64,000 nt of DNA from Rhipidocladum racemiflorum (lineage: Eukaryota > Streptophyta > Magnoliopsida > Poales > Poaceae): positions 53,677,712-53,741,711 of the forward strand of contig CM070576.1 in the NCBI GenBank assembly GCA_036346355.1. Reading direction: 5' to 3'. Below, one piece after another: positions 22,655 to 35,644 of this stretch (its first letter is position 1; each line of letters opens with the position of its first letter). Made by a program: the position numbers and the translations under genes. The notes under the pieces were generated by a model. It ran no database searches, was not told the DNA's origin, and saw only the letters and a program-made list of their open reading frames with translations.

Positions 22655-23880
22655 GACGATGGGCAAAGGCTGAATGGGTAGTTGGGATATGCACCCAAGG
22701 TTTACGAGATCACGATGTTGCCAGGATCTGCAGACTAGGTGTCATTGTCATCAAAGCACCGCAGTCGAAGTCATGAGAAGGCAACTACACAGTCGCCACC
22801 TCGAATGGCCACCCTAACTCTAGGGTGTTGAACGTCGAGCGACGGGCCAACCTCGCATCGGCTATAGCATGTCGCCCTGGCTGCACCAGCTGAATGCTTT
22901 CGGTGCCGCAGCACAGAGGAGCTCGGCAGTGCTGATGTCATCATCTCTGTATGGCTTTGTCTCCTCCTTGCCTTCCCCGTTATTCACCATCATCGCTTGG
23001 ACTCCTCAATCACCTGCTAACTCCTCATTCTCTAATGCCGTAAGCATTGAAGTGGCCTCAGCGTTCTCTACCGCCACCGCTTGCCTCCCCGGTCACATAC
23101 GACCACCTCTATCTCCATTGAATGCGAGGCCGAATATGCGAGTAGGTGGTGACGGCGCACGAGGAGACGATGGTCCCTCGAGGCGGATTTTGAAGTGATG
23201 GCCGGGGGGTGGGGCAGTGCATCCACCGCGTCTTTACCAGACGGGAGGTCGACGGTGCAGGTAGGTGGTGATGGTGCATGAGGAGGTGATGGTCTCTCGG
23301 GCGGATTTGCAGGTGGCGCTAGAGGGTGGGGGCAGTCAACGAAAAGGAGAGCCCCCGGTGGCGACGACTGGTGGAGAGCTCTGCGTGATCAGTGACGTCG
23401 GATCTAGCCTTTCCTAATTGGTGGCAGTGCATAGCAGGGGCAGCACGCTAGAAGGAATGGTGGGCATTTGTAGTAGGGTTGCAAAGGGGCATGGGCAAGA
23501 CGTAGGGGTGGTGCGGGGAGAGGAGAAGGTGGTAGTATAGGGACTAGAGGCAATAGTGCTAGGGAGGAGGAGGTGCAACTAGGATGGAATTAGGGGGAAA
23601 GGGAATGAGGGAATTGGGGGTGAGAGGAGATTGAGAGAAAGGAGAAAAGAACTAGTGAAGAAGATCATGGAGTTGGGGTTGGGAGATGACGGAAGGAGCG
23701 CTGCGCTTGGAGTGGGACAATCGTCCCATGGGGTGGACGTAAATTCCTTCTTTCTTAATTTAATTAAGATATATGGCATCGTGACCCACGTGACAATAGA
23801 CAGGGACAAGGATAAGAGGATATAAAGAGAACAAACAGATTATCATTGACTCGTATTTTTAAGTAGTAGAGACAGAAATA
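22655..23880. other. GC-rich unclassified stretch with an internal duplication
   Basis: No convincing gene. The longest plus-strand frame (22869-23198) has no known domain. A ~75-bp segment around 23143-23215 recurs imperfectly at 23256-23330 (AGGTGGTGAYGGYGCAYGAG, then GTCTCTCG/GTCCCTCG and GGCGGATTT). This could be old captured gene sequence or a transposon interior. Confidence 0.35.
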
Positions 23881-23888
23881 AACAATCT

Positions 23889-24086
23889 TTGTACAATGGT
23901 ACGAATGGCAGCTGTTATAGTACACCTCTATATCATATATAGAAATAGCTAAAGACAACTCATACAGTAAATTGTTTATATAATTGCCTATAATAGTCTA
24001 TTATATAATTAATAGATTGTCTATTCAATGGTATACACCATATAAAACCGTCTATAAGATAGTATATCAAATAATAGACATCATCT
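23889..24086. mobile_element. AT-rich MITE, copy 1 of a two-copy family
   Basis: TTGTACAATGGTA, the block TACACCTCTATATCAT and the end CGTCTATAAGATAGT are mirrored in order by the reverse complement of 61203-61401. The element is non-coding and about 200 bp long. It lies roughly 0.4-0.6 kb upstream of the F-box gene start codon and so may lie in its promoter. Confidence 0.55.
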
Positions 24087-24508
24087 TTCTCTGTTCTCTG
24101 TATTAACCAAAATTCTGACATAAGTTTATACACGGCTAAGATATACCACCGTATCTAACCCGAATCCTTCAGAAAAAAAAAAGTCAAATGATGCGTCGAT
24201 AAGAATAAAAAAGAGCAAGAGATAACAATGACGTCAAAGAAGCTTCCAAAGAGAGAGAGACAAAAACACCACCCCCCCCAAAAAAAAAAAAAAAAAATAA
24301 CGCAACCAAAGCCGACTACAAATGTCACTGTCAAAGGGTCCAATACACCATGGACCCCACCTGCCATTCCCACAATTACGCCGCCACCCCAATCCATTGA
24401 CCTCCCATCCCCCTCGTATGCTAGCAACGCAACCCCGTCCTCCCAAGTCCCAACTGCCAAGCCTCGAAATCGCTTCCTCCGAACGCGGCTCCGTCGTCCC
24501 CTCCCATC

Positions 24509-27196
24509 ATGGACGCCGCGAGCCGCACCTGGCCGCCGCCGCCCCCCTCAGCTCCGCCCTTCTCCTCCCGGATCAGCGTGTCGTCTGATCCCCACCGCCG
24601 CCGCCGCCGACACTCCAAAAAGCAGAAGCCGGAGCCGCCGCCTCCCACGCGGAAGAACGCCGCCGACGGCGCCGGCGCGGATTTCGCGGCCCTCCCGCCG
24701 GACCTTGTCCACCGGGCGCTTTCGGCGGCGGGCGCGGCCGACGTCTCGGCCGCCAGCCGCACGTGCCGCGCGTGGCGGGATGCGCTGCGGCCGCTGCGGG
24801 AGGCGGCGGCGCTGCACGCGCGTGGGCGCCGCGTCAAGCATGCCGGCTGCGGCGAGGGACGCGAGGCGGAGAGGCAGCGCGCTCTGGGGCTGTTCCAGCG
24901 AGCCGCGAGGCTGGGGTCCGCGGCGTCGATGGTGGACGCCGGGCTGATGTGCTGGGAGGACGGACGGCGGAGGGAGGCGGTGGGGTACTACCAGAGGGCG
25001 GCGGAGCTGGGGCACCCCGTCGGGATGTGCAATCTCGGGGTTTCCTACCTCGAAGGTACCGCGGATTTGGCTTACGGGATTAGCTTTCTTGGGGACTTGT
25101 TCGAGGTGATAGCAGAAAAGATTCGAATTTTTGGACGAATTTGGCTTGTTTCCAAGTATCCTACGTTGGTACGCGTGATTAGATTTGTTCGCGGCGCAAT
25201 TAGGAACATTCGATTTTAGGGGGGCAGTATTGACTTTGCTTTGTCGCTTGCGTTTGTCTTTTGTGGTTCTTTTAGTAAACTTTAGGGTTCATTCCGTCTC
25301 TGGATAAACTCTGGAGAGTAAAGACTCTAAATAGTAGTGGAAAAGCTTTCTCGGTTTGATATTTTACTTATTTGCAATCAAACTCTTCATATCAAGGCAT
25401 TAGAATTAATGTTGCTGCCAAATCTTTTTACAGCTGATCCACCCAAGGCTGAGGAAGCTATTAGATGGTTTTATCCAGCTGCGTCCGCGGGCAATGCCCG
25501 TGCGCAATACAACCTAGGCCTTTGTTTGCAGAATGGAAAAGGAATCAAGCGTAATCAACGGGAAGCTGTAAGATACCACCTTTGTGTTACACAACCGAGC
25601 TTTGCAAATTTTTCTCAAAAGCCAAGTAATTAGTTACTCCAAATGTATTGGGTTCTTGAACCACCTAGTTGTGTCATTGTTGTAATATCTGGTTTCTACA
25701 AGATATGCCTGTAGCACATCTCGAACGAACTAAATTTAAATTAGACAACCTCCAGGTGTTCTTCTTTAGCTCCATTGGGATTTTGAAGCTGGGTTGTTAT
25801 GCTTTCTAGCTTTTGAGCAATGGTTTAACATTCCATTGTGTCCTCTTCCAATCTAATCAGGATAGTATCACCAGGATACGAGATTACCAGCAGGCTCCTG
25901 AACCTTCTCTGTAGCACTTAAGGTTAACTATGTGCTTGCTTGCCTTTATATTTCAAAACTGAAAGAAACTTGTAACTGCAGGCAATGTGGTACTTGCGAG
26001 CTGCAGAGGGAGGAAATGTACGAGCCATGTATAACATTTCCTTGTGTTACAGCTTCAGCGAAGGGCTTGCACAGGATCCAGTGCGTGCAAAGAGGTGGCT
26101 GCAACTAGCTGCTGATTGTGGTCACAAGAAAGCTCTTTACGAGTGTGGTATTAAACTTTGTGCGGTATGTCATCCCGCGGGAATGGCTGTCTTGCCTATC
26201 TGAATTAATTTGTTGATAATTTCAAAATAATAGTGCATTTTCATTTTCAAATGGTTTTCTCTTATGGGGAAATATTGTGCTCCATATATCTTTTTTCCTC
26301 CTTGCCGTCCTGCATTGCTTGCCATTATACATGTCAGTGCATAAATGTTGCCCATATAAGGTCAGGGGTGTAATGCTTGGTTGCTCGGGGTTGGAAGTCC
26401 TCAGAGTTCCTGCATAGATACAATCGACTTTCCTACTTAGGACCTACGCCAAACCATGCCATTTTGATATTGACTTAGTTTTGACTTTGATGTCTTCATT
26501 ACAAAAAGAAAACTTAGGTAGATAGAACTAGAAGCAGTAGTATGTGATTTCTTCATCAAGATAAGATTAAGGGAGTTTCAAAAAACAGGATACAGTGTCT
26601 GACTTCAAGATAGATAGATTAAGAGAATTTAAAAAAACAGGATGCAGGGTCTTTACTGGTTATGAAGAAAAGGTCAATATCTTAATCACACAGAGGATAA
26701 CTACCACCAAAATTGGCATTAAGTTGATAATATTCTGGGTCATTAACATATAATTTTATGGTATGCCATTAAGTGGATCAACCATTCTTCTATTCCGCTT
26801 TCGTGCTATTTGGGACATATATTTGTCTGGTTTCCTTGATGAAGATGGGGGCATTACCCTCTGATTTCACCACACGCACGACCAACCTTACACTGAAGTA
26901 GTAACACATGTCAGATGCACCGCCACCTGTTACATATTATTATTGCTTCCTCATGTTAAGAGTCATGCATTTACCTGTACCTGTTTGTGGCATTTTTAAA
27001 TGCTGATGCATATCTTATTCAGGCAGGAGACAAGATCAAGTCTCTCATGTATCTAGAGCTGGCAACACGCCGTGGAGAAACTGCTGCCTCACATATGAGG
27101 GATGTAATACTTGAATCGCTCTCTCTCGTGAATGCACAACGTGCCCTGTCAGATGCTGATAAATGGCGACCGAAAGCACTCCATACCAGAAGATGA
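24509..27196 (+). CDS. F-box protein with Sel1 repeats (At1g70590-like), four exons
   Basis: A predicted 345-aa SCF ubiquitin-ligase substrate adaptor. The exons are 24509-25055, 25434-25567, 25982-26164 and 27023-27196, all bounded by GT-AG and summing in frame. Residues 1-57 are Pro/Ser/Arg-rich and disordered-looking, with a basic RRRRRHSKKQK stretch. The F-box is about residues 59-105 (FAALPPDLVHRALSAAG, CRAWRDALRPL). Sel1/TPR-like repeats follow: ALGLFQRAARLGSAAS, AVGYYQRAAELGHPVGMCN, AIRWFYPAASAGNARAQYN, AAEGGNVRAMYNISLCYS and RAKRWLQLAADCGHKKA. The last exon ends in a family-typical helical tail. The length and repeat order resemble Arabidopsis At1g70590 as I recall it. Target proteins are unknown. 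The start is the first Met after an A-rich 5' region. The gene converges on the amine oxidase gene. Confidence 0.9.
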
Positions 27197-28349
27197 GCAA
27201 ATGGGCCCCTTCAAAGAACTAACCCCTCTATTGTGCTGGCCATTGGCCACATCATTTATAAGTCAGAATTGGAACGCACGACCCAAACGGCCAAGTGAGC
27301 ATGCATGCCTCTACTTCATTTGCATGCCCTTCACCTATGCTTTTTGTACAAAACCTACCATCGCAAACGGCATCGGAAAACTTGAAGCTCAAGTGGCAAT
27401 AGAAGTATGAAGGACATGCAGTGGCGGAATGCACCATAAATAAAGTTGTGCGGTTGCTGGATTCAGCTGTTTATGTTTGAAGTTGTCTGAAGACTGAACC
27501 ATTTCATCTTTGTAATTAACAGAAATGTTGGGATGATATTACCCTGTACTCGCCAAATGTGTGTGAATGCTATAGTACTGTACTGCAATCAAAAGAAACG
27601 ATGCAGCTCAAATCGCATCGCATCTTTTTTTTGGATGGTTGATGGAATGTTTAATGTTAAAGATGTATGAGGCCTAAGGGCTCCGTAGATTGGAGAAGCT
27701 TGTAAGATGCCAGGAACACTGCCATAATGAAAAGGTTTGGATTGTTTTATTATGTTCTATACTTCTATGACCCTCCATGGCGCTGTAGTTCTGATAGAAA
27801 TCTTTATTGACATTCGTTGTTGCTTATCGATGCTTTGCCTTGTTGTGCAATGTCTGTGTTCTTGCGTTCATAGAAGCTTTCGTAATATTTGATTTCGCAC
27901 CTAAATTAGCTTTGTACATTCAAGTTGTCGGTTGCATTTTGAACCTTGTCGAGGTTGTTGACTCCATTAGCCGTAGAAGTCTCAACAGCAGCAAATTTGC
28001 AATACACAGAAGTAAATGTAGTTTCTCTACGATTGAGAGCATGCCAGATGTCGGATGAGCTAACAAAATAAATGATCAATGCTCCTACCAAGAGAGGGTA
28101 CTACAGCATGAACACCACAATGTTTAACACGCTTTTATTTATAAAGGCATTATGCCAGTCCAGACTTCATTAGATGCTACTAGTTCACCATTCAACAATC
28201 AACCAGTGCAGCAAACAAAGATATTACAAAACACCAAACAGTCCACAAGAAAACCAACACCATTTTTGCTTTTATTGGAACAATATAGTACGATAGTAAA
28301 TGTAGCAGCCACATGCCAGTTTAGTTGTTCCTTTGACGAGCTGCGAAGC
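27197..28349. other. Spacer between convergent F-box and amine oxidase genes
   Basis: This holds the 3' UTRs of both genes. An AATAAA on the minus strand (28134-28139) lies about 210 nt past the amine oxidase stop and is a plausible polyadenylation signal. The small open frames present show no known domain, and no other gene is supported. Confidence 0.6.
28134..28139 (-). terminator. Candidate polyadenylation signal of the amine oxidase gene
   Basis: AATAAA on the minus strand, about 210 nt downstream of the stop codon at 28350-28352. The distance is normal for a plant 3' UTR. The motif is short, so this is tentative. Confidence 0.4.
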
Positions 28350-31300
28350 TCAGAGCTTGGAAATAAGGGCGTTCTGGGTGGCTTTAGGCGACTCAGCCTC
28401 CTTGACTTCGGCGTCAGAAGAGCCGGGAGGCACATCGACCGCAGGCGAGCAGTTGAAGAATCCATGTGGCTGCAAAGAAACAATTGTACCTTGAGCTGAG
28501 ACTGTACAAAACCAGAACCGCAAATACTAGTAGCGAACAACAATATTGGAAGACTGAAGTGATACCATGAGCATGAAGCCGATGCGTTCCACTGGCATTA
28601 CAGGCCAGTCTTCCAGCCTTGGGATGTGGGTGAGTCCAAACACGTACCTATAAATGCCGAATACAGCTGTAAGAAATACAAATCATAAACCGAAGAAACA
28701 AATAATGCCATTTTTAGTATACAATGGCACAAGTACCAGAGAACAATGCCAGTTTCCTCCAGGGGTCTATCCTTCTTGACCCAAGTAGCTAAACCCTCAT
28801 GAATACGTGGATTCTGATTGGGAAACTCCCCTCCGGGGAACATCTCATCGCTCTTGTATGGCGTGACCCAGAGATTGTGCTTCAAGAACCCAGCCCTTCT
28901 TAGAAATTTCGCCTCAGGTAGAGCAAATGGCAAACAGTTTGAACCAGGCACAAGCTTGTAACCGGTTGGTTGCCCAGTACGGTTCACAGTCCTTGTGTTC
29001 CGTACCTGATCAGCATGTGAACAAAGGACGAAGAAAGAAATATCAGTATAATTTATCAGCTTCCCTAACACAAATAATAATGATCTTTACTGAGAACTGG
29101 TTTGTCATGCTGTGAACCGGCCTGCTATATTTTACATGTTTACTTGTGGAACCCGTTTGCCATACTGACATGCACTCTGACAAAATCAATAGTAATGCAA
29201 CTATGAAGTGCAAGACAAACTAGTATGCATTGCAACAAAGGAGCAGTCCATGTGCTGTTTGAGGACAAAAAATAGTGATCAAGTTGCGTGTGCAGTTATG
29301 GATGATCAGTTAAATAGACGTGTTACCATGGATGATCAACAATAAAACAACATAAAGCTATTCAGGAAAGAGGCAAGACAAACAACTAAGCATGAGCCCT
29401 TACGATCCAATGTCGTGCAGATGAAGGGTCACAATCTCTCATTGCTTGCAACTCGGATTTCAATAGTTTTTCTTCAGCATAGAAAGCGTTGTTGTGCACA
29501 TTATGTGTGCCTGCATTTTCGACTTTTACATTTACTTCAACCACCTGTGATAGAAAGGAACATGTGTCAAGTGCACAGACGTAATACAGGGTAATTTTGC
29601 ACGGTAGGGACTTATGGTAAGATTTAGGAGGTGCGGCTAGAATTAAACTACACAGGTTGAACACAGTTTCTTGTTCAGACAGCAGGTTTCAGTCAAAATA
29701 ACTTTAGGATATACATTACTGTGAAACCAGGATGAAGTAATTTTCATCTAGTAGATGCGGTGTCTGAGACTTTGATTGCAATAAATTCTTGTGGCCATTT
29801 CGATAACTAAATGAAAATGCATAGCAAGCGGCCCACCTGATTATGAGTCTCTTTAGGTTTGCAATCAACTGCCATATCCATACGGGCAACAAAGAAATGC
29901 TGGTGAACAGGTGCATACAGACCAGGGGCAATAGTTGTACCATATTTCCTTGATTCCCCAGGCATCAGAGCTCCCAGACTAAGAATTCCAGTAAGTTTTA
30001 CTTCTGCTTCTATCTTACCATCCTATAGACAAGAAAATGAACTTATAATTATATTGCAAAAATAAAATGTGATAGCAGAATATTAAAGGATCATTAGATT
30101 TAATAAAGGAATCAGATTTGAAGCTGAATTCAGTAAATCTTGTGATATTTGCATTGGCTAATTTAAAATTATTTCACACATAACTTGATTACCGAAACAT
30201 ACAGAAGGAATCACAGCCCTTGTACGTTAAATGTTAATTGCTCCAAACATTATAAGAAACATTCCATTCAAATAGTTACCTGATAAAAGTGCCAGTAAAA
30301 ACCATATTCATAGTTGGCAACCGTGCAGATAAATGACACAGTGAGCCTCCTAGATCGCCTAACTTCTGCTAAACCAGTCCTCCAATCCTGGTGTTTCCAA
30401 AGGATTCCATGGTCCTCCTCATGCAAACAAACACAATTCTCAATTGTCTCCACACCACCCGTAAAATTTGTAAAGTGTGCATCAAAATACTTTATGTAAC
30501 CCAGGCAGTCACATCCCTACAAGAAAAGGGTAAAGAATGTCAGATCAAAATTAAATATCTGAAGAGAAAGATCACCAAGAACTGAGCAAATGACCTTCTT
30601 AAGAGAATGAGCATTTTTCCCAAGTCCATCTTCTCCAGCATCAAACGCATTCTTGCGATAATGTGGTTCATTTGGATCTCCATAAGGAACAACCATCTCA
30701 ACAAAACTCAGCCTATGAGCTATAGGTCGACGTCCACGGCTACCATCAACATATGCAACAGAATAGATAACCAAACCCTCTTTAGGGGTAAAGCCAATAC
30801 GGAAGTTCCACTGCTCAACATCAACATCATTAAGAGAGTTATTAATTCCAAGGGGCAAGAATTTTTGTTAATACCAGCATAGTAGGTAAAACATTACAGC
30901 AACCATGTACCTTCTGCCATTCCACAAAATAGCCATTAATACGAAAGCTTGGGCCCTCAGGTTGATTGATAATAAGAGGTTTCACATCACTTCGATCAAC
31001 GCCACCTCTTGTTTCTCCAGGAGTGTAGTTTCTCAAATGATCTGGTGGGGGCAGAGGAACCAACTTCCTATCTTCAAACTCTATGACAGCATTATTCTGC
31101 ATATCAACAACAACATGGATCCCTTCCACAGGACGTGCATAACCATTCTCCATGGGACTATCACTTTCAGTTCTGCAAAAGATTAGAGGCTTGGCAAGTC
31201 TGCGACTGGGAGCATCAGTATCACCATAGTAGCCAGCACACCTGATGATTTATGAGCGAAGTTCACATTCCAATTTTCAATATGATGATTTAAGCTAAAA

Positions 31301-34300
31301 GATAACCCATTATGAAAAATGCAACAAAAGATGTTTTTTGCAGCTAGCTTACCAGGCATCTACCATGACGAGGTCCATGTCATCCACACCTCTTTTCTTC
31401 ATAGCTTCAATAAATGGAGGATAACTTTTGACAGTAGCTTCACATTCAGCATACTCCATAGCATCCTGCGAAATATAAAAATTCAAACAAAACGCTCCAT
31501 AAAGTTCAAAAAAACTTCAAAAGAGCCAAACAATTCAGGCAGCTGTGTAAACATAAATATTGGAAAACTAAAAAACTGTTATCTGACAGCAATAATTGTA
31601 CAGTATAATAATCACATGGTCATTACATACTATTACATGGACTAAATGGTTGGCAGATTGGAACAAATAGTCATAAGGAAGGCAAGATACTAAACAAATT
31701 AAATAGGTTACCATTGCAGGCTGAACATCTGGAACAACTTCAGATGAAATCACCTTCCCTCTGTGATGTCCACCCCTAGTAGCTGCATGCACCTGAGAGA
31801 GTTCTACTATCCAAATGCTAGTCTCATTTGACTGTCTGTTGTAGACAACAAGCTTGGCCCTCCTAGGAGGCAACCTGCTTGGAATGACAGCAGACCCTTT
31901 GGTTCTAGGGAGCAGTGATGGTTGGAAAGGTGGGAAAAAGTAGGCATCAGCTAATGCTACAACAGTCTTTTCTGGCTCCAATAGCACAGCTTCAACAAAG
32001 CGCATGCTGTCTCGTTCCTACAATTTTACAATATTTCTTGTCATTTTCTTATTTTTCAAGGTTGTATAGAAAAGTATCTGGAAGATTTTTGTTGACAAAC
32101 CTCAGGAGATTTTCCAGCAGCTCTTACAGTTGCAACAGCCACTGCAATTTCAGCAGCAGATAATGGGTCTAAAGGGTGGCTTCTCTGGGCTCTTGTCATT
32201 ATAGGTATCCCTGCATTTTTTTCACCCAGCAGAACATTAGGAATGTATAGTAACGAAGAAAAACCAGTTAAGACATAGTATACATTTTCAAATAGCTAGA
32301 ATAGGGGCAAATTGATGCCTATTGAAAAGCTCACTGAAACAGCTTCCAAGAAATTTCTAAAATATGGACGTATACAGCAACTGCCAAGCACAAAACACTA
32401 AGAAACGAACGTACAGATACAGACCACTTCGATAACATAAGTCAAGCATTGACAATAGATAATTGGCAGGTCAAGAGCACCATGCTCCATGTGCTTATGG
32501 GAAGGGCAAAAGAGGGAACACTTAATAGTAAAATGGTTGTTGACCTCTCTCTGAAGGAACAGATAAACAAAACTGTACTGACATGAACCTTACAGTATAA
32601 ATGCAAGTCTTAAAATATTGTTCTATCCACTAATGTTCCCCGTATTGGATCTAGCTGTTGTATAGTGCAAATTATAAAATAGACACAAGAAAATGTAGCA
32701 TTTCTGACTAATGCCCCTCATTTATTCACTACAAAGACTAAATCAGAAAACAGTACGATCCAATTAGATGAAACAAATACCAGTACCAACTATGTATTGT
32801 TAATCATCTCTCTACATAATACAAAAGTTAATGATTGACAGGCATGATCTAATTTGAAGCCGTATCTGATGAGTTATATACCAAAAAATTCTTCTCAGGA
32901 AACCCTGCCAATATCATCAGGTCAAATACTATGGCAGTGTTCCACTATTCCTTAAAAAAGGTATATGTTCAGCCAAACTGAAACTGGGTGCTTGTCCATT
33001 TTTCAAACACAAGGATAAGCTATGAAAGAGAATCTGTCTAATCTTGAATGATAATTTTGGTTGATAAGAAAGTTCAAGGTGATGTAACGTCCTTTCCCAA
33101 TTCTAGTTAGACACCACAAAAATCTACAACTCTTGGAACATCGAATGAACTTTAAAGGCTAGCCAGCATGGGCCTCGGAAGACAACACTGCACCACTTCA
33201 GCATCCCCACAAACACTACTACTATATATGTCCATTGCCCACCGTGCAGGCCGGTTGGACCAGCCTGCATGATCAGCTTATGTCTCGTGTGGCATCCAGG
33301 GAAGTGTGCATGCCAAAAACTCTGCTGACCCCATGAATCAAATAATCAAGAAGCTTATTGGTCCGTTGCTAAAGTGACATCGTTATGCAGATACAGACAC
33401 TTTCCTCACTTTTGTTTATCAAATCTCACCATCAACCAAAAAGTATGTAAGAAAAAAGAAAGAAAATGGTCACTGCTACTAGTGATCAAAGAAAAGGTTC
33501 GATTACTCAACTACTATCGAGTACAAAAAAAAGAACAGTAAACAACTAAGAAAGGACTATTGCCAGAATTGTGACAGCGCCAGAATTGTGACAGCAAGTC
33601 CCACAAGTAGGCACCGCGCCATCACGTCATGCCCCTGTGATTCAATCATCAATAAGTTACATAAGGTAGGGGAAACCACAAATTTTTGTTGTTACGGTGG
33701 ATTAATGTCGCTATTAGATCTAAGCATACACTTATGAACAGTGCCCCTGCTATAAGGCCTACTCGCCGATCTGCATAGAACTGTGCGATTTGTGCAAACA
33801 TCATGATTTGATCATGTTTCCCACGTTCATATCTGATCCCACGAGAGAACAGTCGACACATACGCATGAATCTGCATTTTGTACAAACATCGCCACTTGA
33901 TTACATCTCCCGCGCTCTTATCTGTCCTCACGAGGAATCGTGATCAATCGCGACACTACCATCACATGCCTTACCCTGCTTTATGATCCATGCACGGCAC
34001 GGCACGGCACTCATTTCCCATGACCCAATCAACCATGCCCGCTCACACAAATCCCCCATATACCACCGCAAACAACCCATATTACCCATGATCCAACTGG
34101 ATCGAGAGACGGAGAGAGAGAGAGAGAGGTGGGGATCCCATATACCTTTGGAGGAGGCCTTCGCGGTTGTGTTCTGGGCCGCGGCGGCGATTTCCTCTAT
34201 CACGGCGCCGCCTCCGGCAGCCGCAACGACGCGCTCATCGCCCGCGGCAATGGAAACCTTCCCGGCCGCGGGGGCCGCGGCGATCGCCCCGCCGGCCCCC

Positions 34301-34356
34301 AGGGCGCCGCGAGCGGGGCCGCAGCAGGCCGCCGCCTTTTCCGGAACTGCGGCCAT
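28350..34356 (-). CDS. Peroxisomal copper amine oxidase (CuAO3-like), twelve exons
   Basis: Oxidises primary amines such as putrescine, giving an aminoaldehyde, ammonia and H2O2. Exons: 34356-34146, 32210-32101, 32017-31712, 31465-31353, 31241-30911, 30810-30595, 30516-30280, 30022-29837, 29544-29404, 29005-28737, 28647-28566 and 28469-28350. They are GT-AG and total 773 aa. The N2 and N3 domains run to about residue 300. The catalytic base is D414 (AFDAGED). The topaquinone precursor is Y498 (VANYEYGF). The copper ligands are H548/H550 (VHQHFF) and H714 (THIPRLEDWP). All are present, so the enzyme should be active. The protein ends LISKL-stop, a PTS1 signal, as in Arabidopsis At2g42490. The Ala-rich first exon has an in-frame upstream Met at 34434; I chose 34356 because MAAVPEKAA fits a PTS1 enzyme without a transit peptide. 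Intron 1 is 1.9 kb. Confidence 0.95.
32211..34145 (-). other. First intron of the amine oxidase gene
   Basis: AT-rich intron between the Ala-rich exon 1 and exon 2. A (GA)n microsatellite (34111-34129) sits just inside the donor side. No transposon with clear ends and no internal gene is recognised. Confidence 0.7.
34111..34129. repeat. (GA)n microsatellite
   Basis: About nine GA units, just inside the 5' splice site of intron 1 of the amine oxidase gene. GA/CT tracts near plant transcription starts are often binding sites for BBR/BPC factors; a role here is speculative. Confidence 0.85.
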
Positions 34357-34696
34357 TGGAGCGGGTTCGCGAGCTGACCGTGTCCGTAGTCTCCGCCTCC
34401 GCCTCGCCGGCTCCCACGATCTGACATACAGCACAGGCCTCCGCCTCCCGCGCCTTCTTCCTCCCCTCTCCGCCCACTCCTCCTCGTCGGGACCTCCGCG
34501 TCTAGGATTCTACGGGTTCGGGCTAGGATTTCGAGAACCCTAGGGGAGGGGGCGCGTTCTCTCCGCGAGAAGCCGAGGAGGAGGCGAAGCTGGTGGGTTC
34601 TGGCGTCAGGACTCCGGAGTGGTGATGGTGGCGGTGGAGAGGCGAAGATAGCAGGGGTTTGGGTGTCGGGTGTTTTGGAGAGCGAGTCGACGGGGC

Positions 34697-34716
34697 CTCA
34701 CGTGGATTTATAAAAA
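34697..34716 (-). promoter_or_regulatory. Candidate core promoter of the amine oxidase gene
   Basis: On the minus strand TTTTTATAAATCC (TATA box, about 34704-34716) is followed by CACGTG (34699-34704), a G-box. The pair lies about 340-360 bp upstream of the chosen start codon, leaving room for a 5' UTR. The evidence is motif-level only. Confidence 0.45.
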
Positions 34717-34844
34717 GGTGACCAGGCGTGCGATATTGATGGGCTGGATCCTTCCGGGCCACCCTTTTCCAAATGCTAGAGGTACCCCTGACGATCGCCT
34801 TTACAACACCCGTCCCAAAAGCATACACCCCGAGGAGATAAGCC

Positions 34845-35076
34845 TGCGTTTGGTTGCGTATACCAAGTGCTACATGTATGAGATGGTTCAAGAAAAAAAA
34901 TTATTCATACGTTAGGTTGCTTGAATGGAACCATTACATCCTGGATCAAGTGATACAAATTTAAGAAAAATATTCTCCCTAGATGCTGAACCATCTCATT
35001 CACCCAAAATAATGGAACCAAATGGTACAGAATCATCCCATCCCATCCAACCTCATTGCATGAACCAAATGGTACA
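34845..35076. mobile_element. MITE with TGCGTTTGGTT termini, copy A
   Basis: TGCGTTTGGTTGC at the left and ATGAACCAAATGG at the right bound a ~230-bp element with GAGATGGTTCAAG and CAAAATAATGGAACCAAATGG inside. Its reverse complement aligns along its length with 60154-60368. It lies just upstream of the amine oxidase promoter. Confidence 0.7.
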
Positions 35077-35644
35077 CCGTTAGGGTTAGGGTTCCCATGT
35101 GGAGGAGTGGAGGCGGTGCAGTGAGGCGTCAAGGGCGTTGCCAACCCTGGGCGGTGGCTGGGAAGGCGGGGCCGCCTGCGATGCAAATGTCGGGGAGGTG
35201 TGCCAACGGGGTGGGGCCAGCGGCCGAGAGGGAGGTATTGGCGAACAATAACAGCAGAAGAAAAAGAAGACAACGACATTGGGAGGAGGAGGAAGAAGAC
35301 TGCAAGTATGAACGTGGAAGCACACTCATGTAAAGTGTTAGTGGTGCTGCATTTGACGCTTCCAGCGAATTGAGTTTTGATTATTGTTGATCAAAATGCT
35401 AGAGTAGTCGGCAGTTTGCTCCTTTTAAGCTCACAAACCAAAAGCGACAGAATATGGTATCGATTTGATGCTCAGAGGGTAATATGACAATTTTATCTAC
35501 AAAATAACGTTAATGGGATCGTGCTATTCAGCCTTTGAGCAGCATGCACAAAAGCAACACTCACACTGTCATTGGCTTTTATTGCCCTTCTCTACCATTT
35601 TAACTTTTAGGTGTAGTTTTCTTTCTCCCTTATGTAGTATAGAA
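35077..35644. other. Unclassified spacer
   Basis: A short GC-rich patch (35090-35330) with open frames on both strands, then AT-rich sequence. No known domain or repeat is recognised. Confidence 0.4.

Noticed and set aside
22869..23198. 109-codon plus-strand open frame as a gene
   Set aside because: No recognisable motif, no exon partners, and located in repeat-derived surroundings.
24228..25083. Pro/Arg-rich alternative frames over F-box exon 1
   Set aside because: The F-box and Sel1 motifs lie in only one frame; the others are compositional.
7605..34356. A metabolic gene cluster made of DAO and amine oxidase
   Set aside because: The genes are 20 kb apart with unrelated genes and transposons between and near them, and no shared pathway or co-regulation can be seen.
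34129..34477. Plus-strand and alternative minus-strand frames over the Ala-rich amine oxidase exon 1
   Set aside because: Only the frame leading into exon 2 at a proper GT donor fits; the rest are GC artefacts.
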